Shown: in pieces, positions 52,601 through 61,366 of the stretch
How positions within the stretch are numbered: the stretch's first letter is position 1
Layout: each line of letters begins with the position of its first letter
From: Bacteroidota bacterium
GTDB taxonomy: Bacteria > Bacteroidota > Ignavibacteria > UBA10030 > UBA6906
DNA: 64,000 nucleotides
Direction: 5' to 3'
Assembly (NCBI GenBank): GCA_030835135.1
Contig: JAUQWO010000077.1
Location: forward strand, 35,748 to 99,747
The notes under the pieces: model-generated
Told to the model about the DNA's origin: nothing
Database searches by the model: none
What the model saw: only the letters and a program-made list of their open reading frames with translations
Made by a program: the position numbers and the translations under genes

Positions 52601-52963
52601 GATACCGCCTGCGCCGTTGATCTGCCAGCCTTCCGTGGGCGCGGTGGTGAACGTGGCGGCTTCCTTGCCGTTCAGGTCGAGCGTGAACGAGTGCGACCCG
52701 AGGTTGCAGCCGAGTCCTGCAAGCCAGATGAACGTGACCCCGCCCGCTGGTGCCGGTGCGGTCTTCCACGCGATGGTGCTCGTGCCATCGGTTGCCCGGG
52801 CGATCAGCGCATTGCGCATGGAAGAGAGCGGTGACGGGTAGGTGATGGTTGTTCCCGATACCGTGGATGCGTAGCCCGGGATGGGGTCTGTGAGACCGGC
52901 ATGCGAGGCAGACAGTGCGATGCAGAGGCCAAGGAACAACGCGATGGATCGGAGCTGGAGCAT
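49628..52963 (-). CDS. glycoside hydrolase family 38-like alpha-mannosidase
   Basis: LYLVQHAHTDIGYTRPQTEILAEHLRYIDFALDLCDQTD...FRWTCETSWAVREYL; signal peptide. Confidence 0.87.
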   Translation of the reverse strand: MLQLRSIALFLGLCIALSASHAGLTDPIPGYASTVSGTTITYPSPLSSMRNALIARATDGTSTIAWKTAPAPAGGVTFIWLAGLGCNLGSHSFTLDLNGKEAATFTTAPTEGWQINGAGGIRLEFSLVLADRNKDRFGLMRLTLPAGSYEPGSPVELRITGESAKSSAWVMTFTHPITNGLNIASRPVLLKSHGKVLQPLDVEILNIGGATEGTLGLDGAAAEKITLPFGVSRHSLMITPVSAPTTRTVTLSMGTTTSTERITVRPVRHWTLYLVQHAHTDIGYTRPQTEILAEHLRYIDFALDLCDQTDAYPDDAKFRWTCETSWAVREYLKARPASQIARLKQRIAEGRIEVTGMLLNWAEVADENALVHSLEPIATMKAQGLPVRTAMQDDVNGYAWCLVDYFQDLGIRYVTSGINVARALRPFDVPTPFWWESPSGKRVLAYRADHYMTGNFQNIHTSSIDLIERELPLYLQKLETDGYPYDRVNIQYSGYFTDNSPPSTFSSDNIRRWNEIYEAPKLRSATVHEFLAWVEKEHGPSLPVHRVAWPDWWTDGYGCAMRETAANRLTATDLIANQGLLAMAQDFGAVLPPSLHEQVRTVADHLHFYNEHTFGAAESISDPMAENTQTQWAEKSSYAWQGVMQSRLLREGAMGQLQPSLAASSDPSIVVFNTLNWQRSGLHIVYIDDQVLPKDRTFRMVDDRGEEIAAQITRSRPEGNYWALWLKDVPPLGYRTIRIIRGAGERPPDRPFIPSDTVQSAHYRIIIDRKAGGLSGLFDRQLGQELLDTARAWQLGQLIYERLSTRSSIEELRLGGHTRTGMRAITVDPGIDGPLWQSFTVKGFSEGFVDSMQVTCEFRVFKPTKRIDLIFAARKVAVHDAEAAYVAFPFTLKGGRLVYEAQGGLATPGEDQLPGTATDWNTAQNFAALRSDRGQIVLVSDEVPLMQFGGINTGRFQKNAKPASGQIFSWVLNNYWTTNFRSSQEGEMMWSYAITSGTDASNETATRFGWGTRVPFVSRVLPASPKKQHGALTRSAWPFQPASVLMVSARPAVNGTLYHLRETAGRAATLLLAPDRKGVKMEEADALGTPLRTVPSVSFTPYEVKFVVVRK

Positions 52964-52974
52964 GGAGTGTCCTT

Positions 52975-55266
52975 TCAACGAACGACGATCTCGTCAATGA
53001 AGAGCCAGGATGGTTTGCCTGCGCCGATGTGCCAGCCGGGGCACGTCAGGCGTGACTGTGCGGTCAACCGGACATACCGTGCCGTGCGCGGCGGGCCGTC
53101 GATCCGGAATTCCTTGCGCAGCACCCCGCCTTCGGTCTCCGGTACGGTGCCCGTTATGCTGCCGGCAGGCGTGTACTCTTTTCCGTCATCGGACACAGCG
53201 ACACTCACGCTCTGCGGCAACCATGTCCACGAGTAGATCTCCTGATAGAAGTGGGCGGCCACGGAAGTGAAGGTTGCCGGCGCGCCGAGGTCGATCACGG
53301 CGTCCACATGCTCTGCTTCAAACCCCAGCCAGTTGCCGTGGTAGTCTCCCGCGCCGTGAATGCCGTCCGTGAGGGCACGGGCACCGCCAACGGGATATTT
53401 CTCGCTGTGTTTCGTGAGGAGCGTGACGGGTTTGCCATACGCGAGGTTCCCTTCAACGCTGACCAGCATATGGGCCTCCACCGCGCGGCGGTATTCATCC
53501 GGCGGACGTCCCATCTCGTCGAGCCGCTGGATGCCCGCATGGTTTGCCAGCGCAACGAAGCGTTCCAGCCGTTCGCGCATCGACGCCCGCGGCACGATCT
53601 TCCCGTCCTTCCGGTCGAAGTACGAGAGTTCCGGTGTCGCATCATGCAGGGAAATATCGAGGATCGCGAATTCGAGCGGCAGCCGCGCGATGCGCACGCG
53701 GTCGAGATACACGGGCGCATTCTTCACCGATGCTTCGGCCTCATCGAACTGTGATGTATAGGTGCGCAGCAGGGCCGGTGTCAGGTAGGAGTCGATGGCA
53801 TCGAAGGGATATCCGTAGATCCCCAGCCCTTTCCCTGATCGTTCGAGGGCATCATGCATCGTGTCGATATACCGCCGGATATGTGGTGCGGCCGGGCCGT
53901 AGTAGCCGGCGAGGAAGTCGTTCATCTCGGCGTTGATATCGCAGTCGGGGTTCCACAGCAGCTTGGCGATCAGATAGGTGCGCAGATCGCTGAATTCCGC
54001 CACGTTATGTCCGGCGCCCTGCTGGAACATCTGACGGATGTTGTTCTTCGCGAAGAGCTGCAGGTTGGGTTGCAGCACCCGGAGGTTGGGGAACGGATCG
54101 AGCAGGTTGCGGAACTGCACGACGTAGTCCCACATGAGGATGTTGTCGGTCAGCTTGCCCCAATCCTCGATGTCCTTTGTGAAGGATGCTCCTTCCGGAT
54201 CGGTGGCGATGGGTCTGCTCCGGTTGCATTCGATGGAGCAGAGCATGATGTTCACGTTCCGGTCCGGACGGATGTTGGTCGGTGCGCTCCGTGTATAATT
54301 GTATGCGAGCGTCGAGATCGTGTGGTCCGGGAAGGCACGGGCCACGCGGTTCACGAACGCAACCATGGTGCCGGAACTGCCACCGTAGCGTGCGTTCAGG
54401 GCCGTGCAGCTATCGCAGCGGCACTCATTCAGGTTATCGTTCTGGGAGACCGACCACGTGTGGGCGAGCGGTTGGCGGGTCATACGTTCGCGCAGGGCGG
54501 CGGTCAGCACGGTGAAGACATCAGGATTGGAGAGGCAGAGCTGTGCGTTCGCGAGCCGGCGCCCGCCCTGGAGGGTGAAGTACTCGGGGTGGGTGCTGAA
54601 GTACTTCGACGAGGGAACGAGTGGTTCGAATGTATGCACCCACATGCCCCACTCCTCGCGCTGATCTTCGCCGGACTGCAGCTTGTGCCAGTCGCTGTAC
54701 GCACGGTCGAAGCCGTTCAGGTAGTGGACCTGGCGGAAGCGGAAGAAGGGGACGATCGTGGTGTCGATCGCGGGGACCGTGACCGTTGCGCGTTCCGGCA
54801 CGATCGTGACCGTCGGGCTGTACATCCGGCAGCCGAGGTATTGTTCGAGGAGTGTGTAGACGCCGTAGAGTGTTCCTTTACGTTTGCCGCCATAGATCAC
54901 GAGTTTCTTCCCGCGCACCGCCATGCGGAACCCATCCTCTTCGAGGAGAGCGGGTGCGAGACCGGGGAGGAGTTTTCCGGAGCGCTTGGTATGGCCGAGC
55001 AGGATCTCGGCGGGGCGTTCCGGCGCTGCGTCTGCCACGACGGGGATGAGAGCCCCGGAGATCCGCCTGAGATACGACTGCAATTCGGTGGCGGCCTTCA
55101 ACTCATGCGGCGTGGGGGTGGTCGGGATCACGATCACCGTAGCGGGCTTTCCCTGATCGACCAGGAGGAGGCCCTGTGCGGCAAGGACAGGAGGGGCAGC
55201 CGGCAGGCAGAGCGCGACCAGGATCGCGCAGACTGTGGAACGGTACGATTGCGCTGGATGGAGCAT
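52975..55266 (-). CDS. DUF4838 / alpha-glucuronidase-like secreted protein
   Basis: GTLYGVYTLLEQYLGCRMYSPTVTIVP; FSTHPEYFTLQGGRRLANAQLCLSNPDVF; C-terminal carbohydrate-binding-like domain. Confidence 0.87.
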   Translation of the reverse strand: MLHPAQSYRSTVCAILVALCLPAAPPVLAAQGLLLVDQGKPATVIVIPTTPTPHELKAATELQSYLRRISGALIPVVADAAPERPAEILLGHTKRSGKLLPGLAPALLEEDGFRMAVRGKKLVIYGGKRKGTLYGVYTLLEQYLGCRMYSPTVTIVPERATVTVPAIDTTIVPFFRFRQVHYLNGFDRAYSDWHKLQSGEDQREEWGMWVHTFEPLVPSSKYFSTHPEYFTLQGGRRLANAQLCLSNPDVFTVLTAALRERMTRQPLAHTWSVSQNDNLNECRCDSCTALNARYGGSSGTMVAFVNRVARAFPDHTISTLAYNYTRSAPTNIRPDRNVNIMLCSIECNRSRPIATDPEGASFTKDIEDWGKLTDNILMWDYVVQFRNLLDPFPNLRVLQPNLQLFAKNNIRQMFQQGAGHNVAEFSDLRTYLIAKLLWNPDCDINAEMNDFLAGYYGPAAPHIRRYIDTMHDALERSGKGLGIYGYPFDAIDSYLTPALLRTYTSQFDEAEASVKNAPVYLDRVRIARLPLEFAILDISLHDATPELSYFDRKDGKIVPRASMRERLERFVALANHAGIQRLDEMGRPPDEYRRAVEAHMLVSVEGNLAYGKPVTLLTKHSEKYPVGGARALTDGIHGAGDYHGNWLGFEAEHVDAVIDLGAPATFTSVAAHFYQEIYSWTWLPQSVSVAVSDDGKEYTPAGSITGTVPETEGGVLRKEFRIDGPPRTARYVRLTAQSRLTCPGWHIGAGKPSWLFIDEIVVR

Positions 55267-55388
55267 GGGTGTCTCTCACTGGAACGAGGGGATAGGGAAC
55301 GGGCGGCATGCGTGGAGGCCGCATAGGTGAGCGATAACGTAGGGAATGTGCGTGCGAGATGCAAGGCAGGCCGGGCACGCCAGTGTGT

Positions 55389-55568
55389 GTTCGAGGTCGA
55401 TGATGGTCAGTGTGATGTAGGGGCGCAGCATGCTGCGCCCGTGCGCCCGGTCGCCAGTGTGTTCGAGGTCGATGATGGTCAGGGTGATGCAGGGGCGCAG
55501 CATGCTGCGCCCGTGCGCCCGGTCGCCAGTGGGTTCGAGGTCGATGACGGGCAAGGGGATGCAGGGGC
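55389..55568. repeat. 72-bp tandem repeat (2 full + partial third) with 20-bp perfect palindrome
   Basis: Units at 55389, 55461, 55533; GGGCGCAGCATGCTGCGCCC in the first two. Confidence 0.92.
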
Positions 55569-55700
55569 TTTTAGAAAGTATCATGGGATGAGACGGATAC
55601 TCTTCCCGGAACTCCTTATATTAGCATCGTGCCTCCTGTCCAGGTCCGTATGACCCGACAGGTGCCCTCCATCCAACGATACCAGATCAGGGAACTCCGC

Positions 55701-56768
55701 GTGCGCTTCCTTCATACAGCAGACCTTCACCTGGCGGTCGACGTGAAGGACTATGCTCTGTCAGTCCTCACGGAGCTCGGAACCGTGGCCGTTCGCGAGA
55801 AGGCCGCGGCCATCGTGTTCGCCGGTGATACGTTCGATTCCTTCCCCGATGCCGTGCAACTGCGCGGCGACCTTGCACGATGGGCCGATGGCCTGCCGGC
55901 CGGCATGGAGGTGCTTCTCCTTCCGGGCAACCATGAAGAACTGGGGCGCGGGGCGAACTCCCTCAGTGCCCTGAGCTTCGGATCGCGCGTTCGTCTCATA
56001 ACGGGTATCCCATACGAGCTCGTCACGATCGCGGACACGGAGTTCCTGCTCTTCCCGTTCCGTGCTGGCTATCTGGATCCTTCGGTGCTGCAGGTCCCAC
56101 CCCGCGTCGCGCCAGCCCGCGTTGCTGTCATGCATGGGACCGTCGCGGGCATGGCCTACACAGGCGACAACTCCGAAGAGGAGGAGAATGCGTTCATCGA
56201 CCCATCGATGTTCGACCGCCTGAACGCATGCTATGCGGCGTTGGGACATCTGCATCGTGCGCGCGACACGCGCGACGGCGGGACGCTGATCGTTTATCCC
56301 GGCTCGGCGCGGGTGTGGAGGAAGGGAGAACGAGGCGCACGAAGTGTCTGTCTGGTGGAAACGGGAGCCCACGGCGCAACGATGCGGAGGATCACGCTCG
56401 CTTCAGCCGGGGAATACCGCGAGTACCGCTGCGCTGTTTCGCTGGATGGAACCACCGTGGATATCGAGGGTATCGCCGGGATGTGGTCGCCCGCGGACAT
56501 GGTCACGATCGTGCTGACGGGCATCGTGGATGACGAGAATACCATCGCTGCTGTCGCGAACTCCATACGGTCGGCCTATGCCAGGAAGGTCAGAGCATTG
56601 GAGGTCCGCAGCGAGGTGGAGCCCGTGGCCGGTATCGCTGCTCATCCTGCAGCTGCGAAGTTCATCGCATTGCTTGCGGAGAAGGGCGTGCATGATCCGG
56701 TCCTGCTGGAGCGGGCGCGGAACCTGGGTCTGGCCGCGCTGGCAGACCGGATGGGAGGTGCCGCATGA
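55701..56768 (+). CDS. metallophosphoesterase, SbcD/YhaO-like DNA repair exonuclease
   Basis: VRFLHTADLHLAV, FAGDTFDS, LPGNHEE, MHGTVAG, GHLHRAR. Confidence 0.88.
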   Translation: MRFLHTADLHLAVDVKDYALSVLTELGTVAVREKAAAIVFAGDTFDSFPDAVQLRGDLARWADGLPAGMEVLLLPGNHEELGRGANSLSALSFGSRVRLITGIPYELVTIADTEFLLFPFRAGYLDPSVLQVPPRVAPARVAVMHGTVAGMAYTGDNSEEEENAFIDPSMFDRLNACYAALGHLHRARDTRDGGTLIVYPGSARVWRKGERGARSVCLVETGAHGATMRRITLASAGEYREYRCAVSLDGTTVDIEGIAGMWSPADMVTIVLTGIVDDENTIAAVANSIRSAYARKVRALEVRSEVEPVAGIAAHPAAAKFIALLAEKGVHDPVLLERARNLGLAALADRMGGAA

Positions 56769-59011
56769 TCGAGCGCCTCTCGCTGAAGAAATTCGGTCGC
56801 TTCGCGAACCGGGAATTCGAGTTCGGTTCGAGCGTCATCTTCTTCGGACCGAATGAATCGGGGAAGACCACCATCTTCGATGCCCTCTTCACCACGTTGT
56901 GCAGGGTCCCCAGACAGGGCGACTACAAGAACAGCATCTACCTGCGCTATGGCGATGCGATGCAGGCGGAGCTCGCACCCGAAGAGCTGGCAGAGTCCTT
57001 CGATACCCGCGAATTCGATGATCTTCATGCCATCCGGTCCGGAGACGTGAACCTGACATTCAATGATGGATCGCCATGGGCCGATGCCGTGAAGAACGCG
57101 CTGTTCTCGGGCGGCATCGACCCCGCGGCGGTCGCCGATGATCTCGAATCACGGGCCGCCGAGGGGGCCGGGCGGAAGCATAATAGAGAGATCGCACTGC
57201 GGAAGAAGACGCTTGCGCAATTGACCGCGGAGCGCGACCGGCTGGAAGGGGAACGGGCGCGGCATGCCGCACAGGTGCGTTCCAGCGACGACCTCGCACA
57301 GCGACTCCGGTCGACGGAGGAGGCTATCCAGGGGTGTGACGAATCGATCGCACGGTTGACCGCGGAGCTGGAGCACGAGACCGCGATCGAGCGGCGGCGC
57401 GACCTGGAAGAGGCGCAGCGTCTGCTGGACCGGGAGGCTGACCTGCGCGGTGAGCTGGACAGGCTGCCCGTCGTTGCCCCCGCGGACCTGAGTGCCCTGG
57501 GGGAATGTGATGCCGCGATCCCACGGCTCCAGGCGGAGGTCCGTTCTCTTACCGCGGATGCCGCGGAGAAGGCCCGCGAGATCCGGGAACAGGAGACGGA
57601 GCGCCGGGCAGTGGAATCGCGCCAACTGGCGGAGGCATCCCTCGCGCGCAAGGCGGAAGGGCTGCTGGTCCGCATCAACGACCTCACGGGCAGCGCCCGC
57701 CGCATGAAGACCATCACGCGCTGGAACGTTCCCCTGATCATCGTCTCCGCGGTCATCGCGCTTGCATCGGCCGTTGCAGGCGTGTTCGTGCATCCGGCGT
57801 TCTTCGCCGGGTTGCTTGCACTTGCCGGATCGGCATTGGCACGCAGGACGGAGACTGTCGAGGACACGGAGGCGTTGGATCGGCTCCGGACCGAGGTCCG
57901 CGATGAGTTCAGGAACGCCGGTGGGAAAGATCTCATGTCGGACAGCCTGCAGGGGATCGCCGGGGAACTACGCCAGGTGATCGCGGCATACGACGGGCTC
58001 GCCGCCGGACTCCAACGGATCGGCGCCGACCTCGAGCGATTGCGTGAACGTGCATCGCAAACGGAAGAGAGGCGCGGCGAGACCGAACGGAGACTCCGGG
58101 AGGCAGAAGAACGCCGTGGGGCGATCCTGCAACGCGTGGTGGCACCGAACAGGGAGGAGCTCCTGACCCGTGTCGGTGCACGGAAATCGCTCACCGATCA
58201 ATGGGAAGCGGCGGTGTCCGACAACCGGAAGCGCATGGCAGCGGCAGGATTTTCCGAACAGCCGTCGTATGCGAGCGACATCCGGAGGAGACTCGCTGAT
58301 GCTGATGCCAGGGGGATCCCGCGCGAAGGTGCCACACCCGCCGCCCTCCAGCGCACCAGGAATCTGCTGCAGGCGGAACAGGAGAAGCGACGGAAGCTCG
58401 GGCAGGATCGCGAACGCATGAAGGTGGACCGTGGTTTCGCCGAGGGCACGATGAGTGCCATGGGTCGTGTGCTCGAGGATCTGGTGGGGAAGGAGAAGGA
58501 GATCGCGCGCACCGAGGCCGAGATCGCGGACCTCGAGCTGAACAAGATGGCCGCGGCGCTGGCGGCTGAGGTCTTCCGCACGATGGCGGCGGATGCCGGC
58601 GCGATGCTGTCGTCGCTCGCCGGGGAGATGCAGACGATGTTCCAGGGGTTGGTCGATCTTCCCCGGACCGTTGAAGTGAGCGGCTTCGACAGCGGCATGC
58701 TGCAGGCCATGGATGCTGGGGGAGCCGTGCGTGGCATCGGTCACCTCTCGAAAGGGACGCGCGATACGCTGATGTTCGCCGCCCGCCTGACCCTTGCTCT
58801 CCGGTCAGATCCGGCGGGGGAGAAGCGCCTGCTCGTCCTCGACGAGCCCTTCGCGAGTCTCGACCCGGCCCGCATCGGGCATGCGCTTGCCCTGGTGCGG
58901 CGCATGCAGGATGCGCACGGATGGCAGGTGGTGCTGTTCACGAAGGACCCTGCGCTGGCGGATGCTGCAGTCAGCGTGTTGAAGGACCCCGTGCGCCACG
59001 ATCTCGCGTAG
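56765..59011 (+). CDS. SbcC/YhaN-like AAA ATPase with coiled coils and central TM segment
   Basis: FGPNESGKTTIFDALFTTL Walker A; LSKGTRDTLMFAARLTLAL signature; LLVLDEPFASLD Walker B; ATGA overlap. Confidence 0.88.
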   Translation: MIERLSLKKFGRFANREFEFGSSVIFFGPNESGKTTIFDALFTTLCRVPRQGDYKNSIYLRYGDAMQAELAPEELAESFDTREFDDLHAIRSGDVNLTFNDGSPWADAVKNALFSGGIDPAAVADDLESRAAEGAGRKHNREIALRKKTLAQLTAERDRLEGERARHAAQVRSSDDLAQRLRSTEEAIQGCDESIARLTAELEHETAIERRRDLEEAQRLLDREADLRGELDRLPVVAPADLSALGECDAAIPRLQAEVRSLTADAAEKAREIREQETERRAVESRQLAEASLARKAEGLLVRINDLTGSARRMKTITRWNVPLIIVSAVIALASAVAGVFVHPAFFAGLLALAGSALARRTETVEDTEALDRLRTEVRDEFRNAGGKDLMSDSLQGIAGELRQVIAAYDGLAAGLQRIGADLERLRERASQTEERRGETERRLREAEERRGAILQRVVAPNREELLTRVGARKSLTDQWEAAVSDNRKRMAAAGFSEQPSYASDIRRRLADADARGIPREGATPAALQRTRNLLQAEQEKRRKLGQDRERMKVDRGFAEGTMSAMGRVLEDLVGKEKEIARTEAEIADLELNKMAAALAAEVFRTMAADAGAMLSSLAGEMQTMFQGLVDLPRTVEVSGFDSGMLQAMDAGGAVRGIGHLSKGTRDTLMFAARLTLALRSDPAGEKRLLVLDEPFASLDPARIGHALALVRRMQDAHGWQVVLFTKDPALADAAVSVLKDPVRHDLA

Positions 59012-59023
59012 GGGCGGGGGGAC

Positions 59024-59066
59024 TTGATTGTGATGCGTCAATTGTCTATATTGATTCAGACAATTG
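59024..59066 (+). promoter_or_regulatory. Promoter + operator of Xre-RES TA operon
   Basis: TTG (59024-59026), 20 bp, TATATTGA (59047-59054); inverted repeat CAATTGTC (59039-59046) / GACAATTG (59059-59066). Confidence 0.7.
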
Positions 59067-59079
59067 GCGATAGGAGGGA

Positions 59080-59502
59080 ATGATGGCACATGATCTGAAG
59101 GCGCTGCTGAGTCTGAGTGGCGGCGCGGTGTCCGGACTGCATGTCGGTGAGCAGATCGAAGAAGGGCTTTCCGCCGGGGTGATCGACCGCATCAAAGAAG
59201 CCCTCGGTATCGCAGACCGGCAGCTTTCCGCCACGCTCGGACTGAGTTCGCGGACCATGACGCGGCTCCGGAAGAGCAAGCGGAAACTCCCGCTCCCGGT
59301 GGGCGACCGTCTCTACCGTCTGGCGCGAACCTTTACGCTCGCCCTGGATGTTCTGGAGGATGCCGACCGCGCGCGCGAATGGCTTCACACACCGCAGATC
59401 GGTCTGAACCGCCGCATTCCTCTCGAAGTCCTCGCAACGGAGGCCGGCGCGCGCGAAGTCGAGGACCTGCTCCGCCGCATCGACCTCGGCGTGATCGCGT
59501 GA
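59080..59502 (+). CDS. Xre/MbcA/ParS-like (DUF2384) antitoxin
   Basis: IDRIKEALGIADRQLSATLGLSSRTMTRLRKSKRKLPLPVGDRLYRLARTFTLALDVLEDADRAREWLHTPQIGLN. Confidence 0.92.
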   Translation: MMAHDLKALLSLSGGAVSGLHVGEQIEEGLSAGVIDRIKEALGIADRQLSATLGLSSRTMTRLRKSKRKLPLPVGDRLYRLARTFTLALDVLEDADRAREWLHTPQIGLNRRIPLEVLATEAGAREVEDLLRRIDLGVIA

Positions 59503-59969
59503 CCCTCGCCTGGCGTCTCGTCAAGTTCCGCCATCAGGCTGCGGCGTTCTCCGGCGAGGGCGCGCGCATCGTGGGAGGGCGGTGGAACCATCCCGGGACA
59601 AAGGTCGTGTATGCATCCGACAGTCTCGCATTGTCGGCACTCGAGACCTTCGTCCACCTCGGCCACGCCGCCACGGGGATCCGCTTCGTGGCCTTCCGCA
59701 TCACGATCCCCGATGGCATCACCGTGGACCACATCGCCCCACGCTCGCTTCCCCGCCGCTGGCGGTCGGAACCGCCACTCGCCGAGACCATGGATGTCGG
59801 AACGCGATGGGTCGCCGCCGGGCGGAGCGTGTGCCTTCGTGTCCCGTCCGTCGTGATCCCGCGCGAGTACAATCTGATGCTGAACCCCGGTCATCCCGAC
59901 TTCAAACGGATCACCATCGATCCGCCGGAGCCATTCACGTTCGATCCGCGCCTCTGGAAGAGCGCGTGA
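59499..59969 (+). CDS. RES domain toxin (NAD+ phosphorylase family)
   Basis: AWRLVKFRHQAAAFSGEGARIVGGRWNHPGTKVVYASDSLALSALETFVHL; GTG start overlaps antitoxin stop. Confidence 0.92.
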   Translation: MTLAWRLVKFRHQAAAFSGEGARIVGGRWNHPGTKVVYASDSLALSALETFVHLGHAATGIRFVAFRITIPDGITVDHIAPRSLPRRWRSEPPLAETMDVGTRWVAAGRSVCLRVPSVVIPREYNLMLNPGHPDFKRITIDPPEPFTFDPRLWKSA

Positions 59970-59982
59970 CCTGCGGGGTGAC

Positions 59983-60486
59983 TCAGCTCAGACCCTTCGC
60001 GAACAGGTTCTCCCGTGCCTGACGTGGTGTCGAGAAGGGGAGAACCTTCGGGTCGACCAGACGTTCATAGTCGGCATAGGCCATCCGCACCATGTCGCGG
60101 TGCGACCCGGCATTGAATGCGATCTCATCGTCCTCGGTGAGCGGCGGCGAGACGATGACGTCCATGCCGAAGAGGTTGCCGAACGGCGGCATGGCACCCA
60201 CCTCGCACTCCGGGAAGAGGGCATTCAACTCCGACTCACTGGCCAGGCGCAGGTCCGGCTGTTCGATCAGCTCGCGGAGCAGGGGGAGATCGATCATCTC
60301 GCTCGCAGGCAACACCGCGAAGAAGTACACCCCGTGCGTGGCGAGGACAACGGTCTTTGCCACTTCGCGGAATGGCAGATGGGCAGAGACGGCCACCTCA
60401 CGGGCGGTGAACGCCGGTGAGTGATGGATATGGACATATTTGATGTGGTGGCTGTCCAGGAATTCGGTGAGTCGCTTCTGTATCAT
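59983..60486 (-). CDS. YbaK/prolyl-tRNA synthetase-associated domain protein
   Basis: FTAREVAVSAHLPFREVAKTVVLATHGVYFFAVLPAS; GAMPPFGNLFGMDVIV. Confidence 0.9.
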   Translation of the reverse strand: MIQKRLTEFLDSHHIKYVHIHHSPAFTAREVAVSAHLPFREVAKTVVLATHGVYFFAVLPASEMIDLPLLRELIEQPDLRLASESELNALFPECEVGAMPPFGNLFGMDVIVSPPLTEDDEIAFNAGSHRDMVRMAYADYERLVDPKVLPFSTPRQARENLFAKGLS

Positions 60487-60972
60487 CGCTGCCTCCATGT
60501 GATGGTGAGAGGAGTCCACTCAACATGGCCGGCTCCGAAAGGGGGTCGGACGGTTTGGCACGACGCAATGAACGACGCGGGGCTCAGCCCCGGGGGGGTC
60601 ACGAGGGAACGTACGAATGACATTAGACAAGTGCAACAGCGGGGGGGGCTGATGGTGGCCGGGCACACTCCCATCGAATTCGGACTGAGATCATCGAATT
60701 TTTGCAGGAAACGTCAGTTTTCGGGCATGCCGCGAGAATTAACTTGACTTCCTCCCCCCGCCTTTGTACCCTTGAACTGCTTCCAGCGTGACCCGGCCTC
60801 CAGAGTTCCCGCACACACCGAGGTCGCACGCAGTCCCGACGGATGTTCCGGCTTCACCACATCATCGTACATGCCCTGGCGGAAGAACTTGTCCGCCGTC
60901 AATGCACAAACAGCACACGTTGTCGCCCACCCGTGGCGATGAGTTCACTGTATCATGTGAGGAGGTTGGTTC

Positions 60973-61167
60973 ATGAGGACAAAGGTACAAAGCAGGGAAG
61001 AGCGCCGTCAGGCGATCCAGAAGGAGATCGAGGCGATCTCGACCGATATCGAGCGCGTCCGCTTGCTCGTCAGCGACGTCGTCCGTAATGTCGAACATGC
61101 CCCGGAGATCCATCCGGAGCAGAATCTGGCCCACACTGCCGCACCGCGTATCCCATCCGCCAACTGA
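60973..61167 (+). CDS. small hypothetical protein, 64 aa
   Basis: MRTKVQSREERRQAIQKEIEAISTDIERVRLLVSDVVRNVEHAPE; helical N-terminal half. Confidence 0.45.
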   Translation: MRTKVQSREERRQAIQKEIEAISTDIERVRLLVSDVVRNVEHAPEIHPEQNLAHTAAPRIPSAN

Positions 61168-61289
61168 TACCCTGAGCCGTACTCCTTTCCTGCCGCCCGA
61201 CCCAGGGGATCGACGGCAGGAAGCTGAAAGACACGCTTCGCTGAACCTTTTCCGGCCTCCGGCCCTCCCGGGGGACCCGCGCCCGCACG

Positions 61290-61321
61290 TTTGCTTTACC
61301 GCCTTCCGTTTGGTACCTTTG
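61290..61321 (+). promoter_or_regulatory. Bacteroidota-type promoter candidate for the CsgG-like gene
   Basis: TTTG (61290-61293), 20 bp, TACCTTTG (61314-61321). Confidence 0.55.
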
Positions 61322-61366
61322 AATATGCCTGTATCCACTCACGTTTCCACTTCGAAAGGGCTCCCC

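Noticed and set aside
51029-52834. 601-aa plus-strand ORF
   Set aside because: Antisense to the GH38-like gene; no motifs
53854-55326. 490-aa plus-strand ORF
   Set aside because: Antisense to the DUF4838 gene; Val/Glu/His-rich shadow composition
55327-55653. 108-aa ORF with 24-aa repeats
   Set aside because: Open on both strands because of the palindromic 72-bp unit; no promoter or RBS evidence
57025-58194. 389-aa Ser/Arg-rich minus-strand ORF
   Set aside because: Antisense to the SbcC/YhaN-like ATPase; low-complexity
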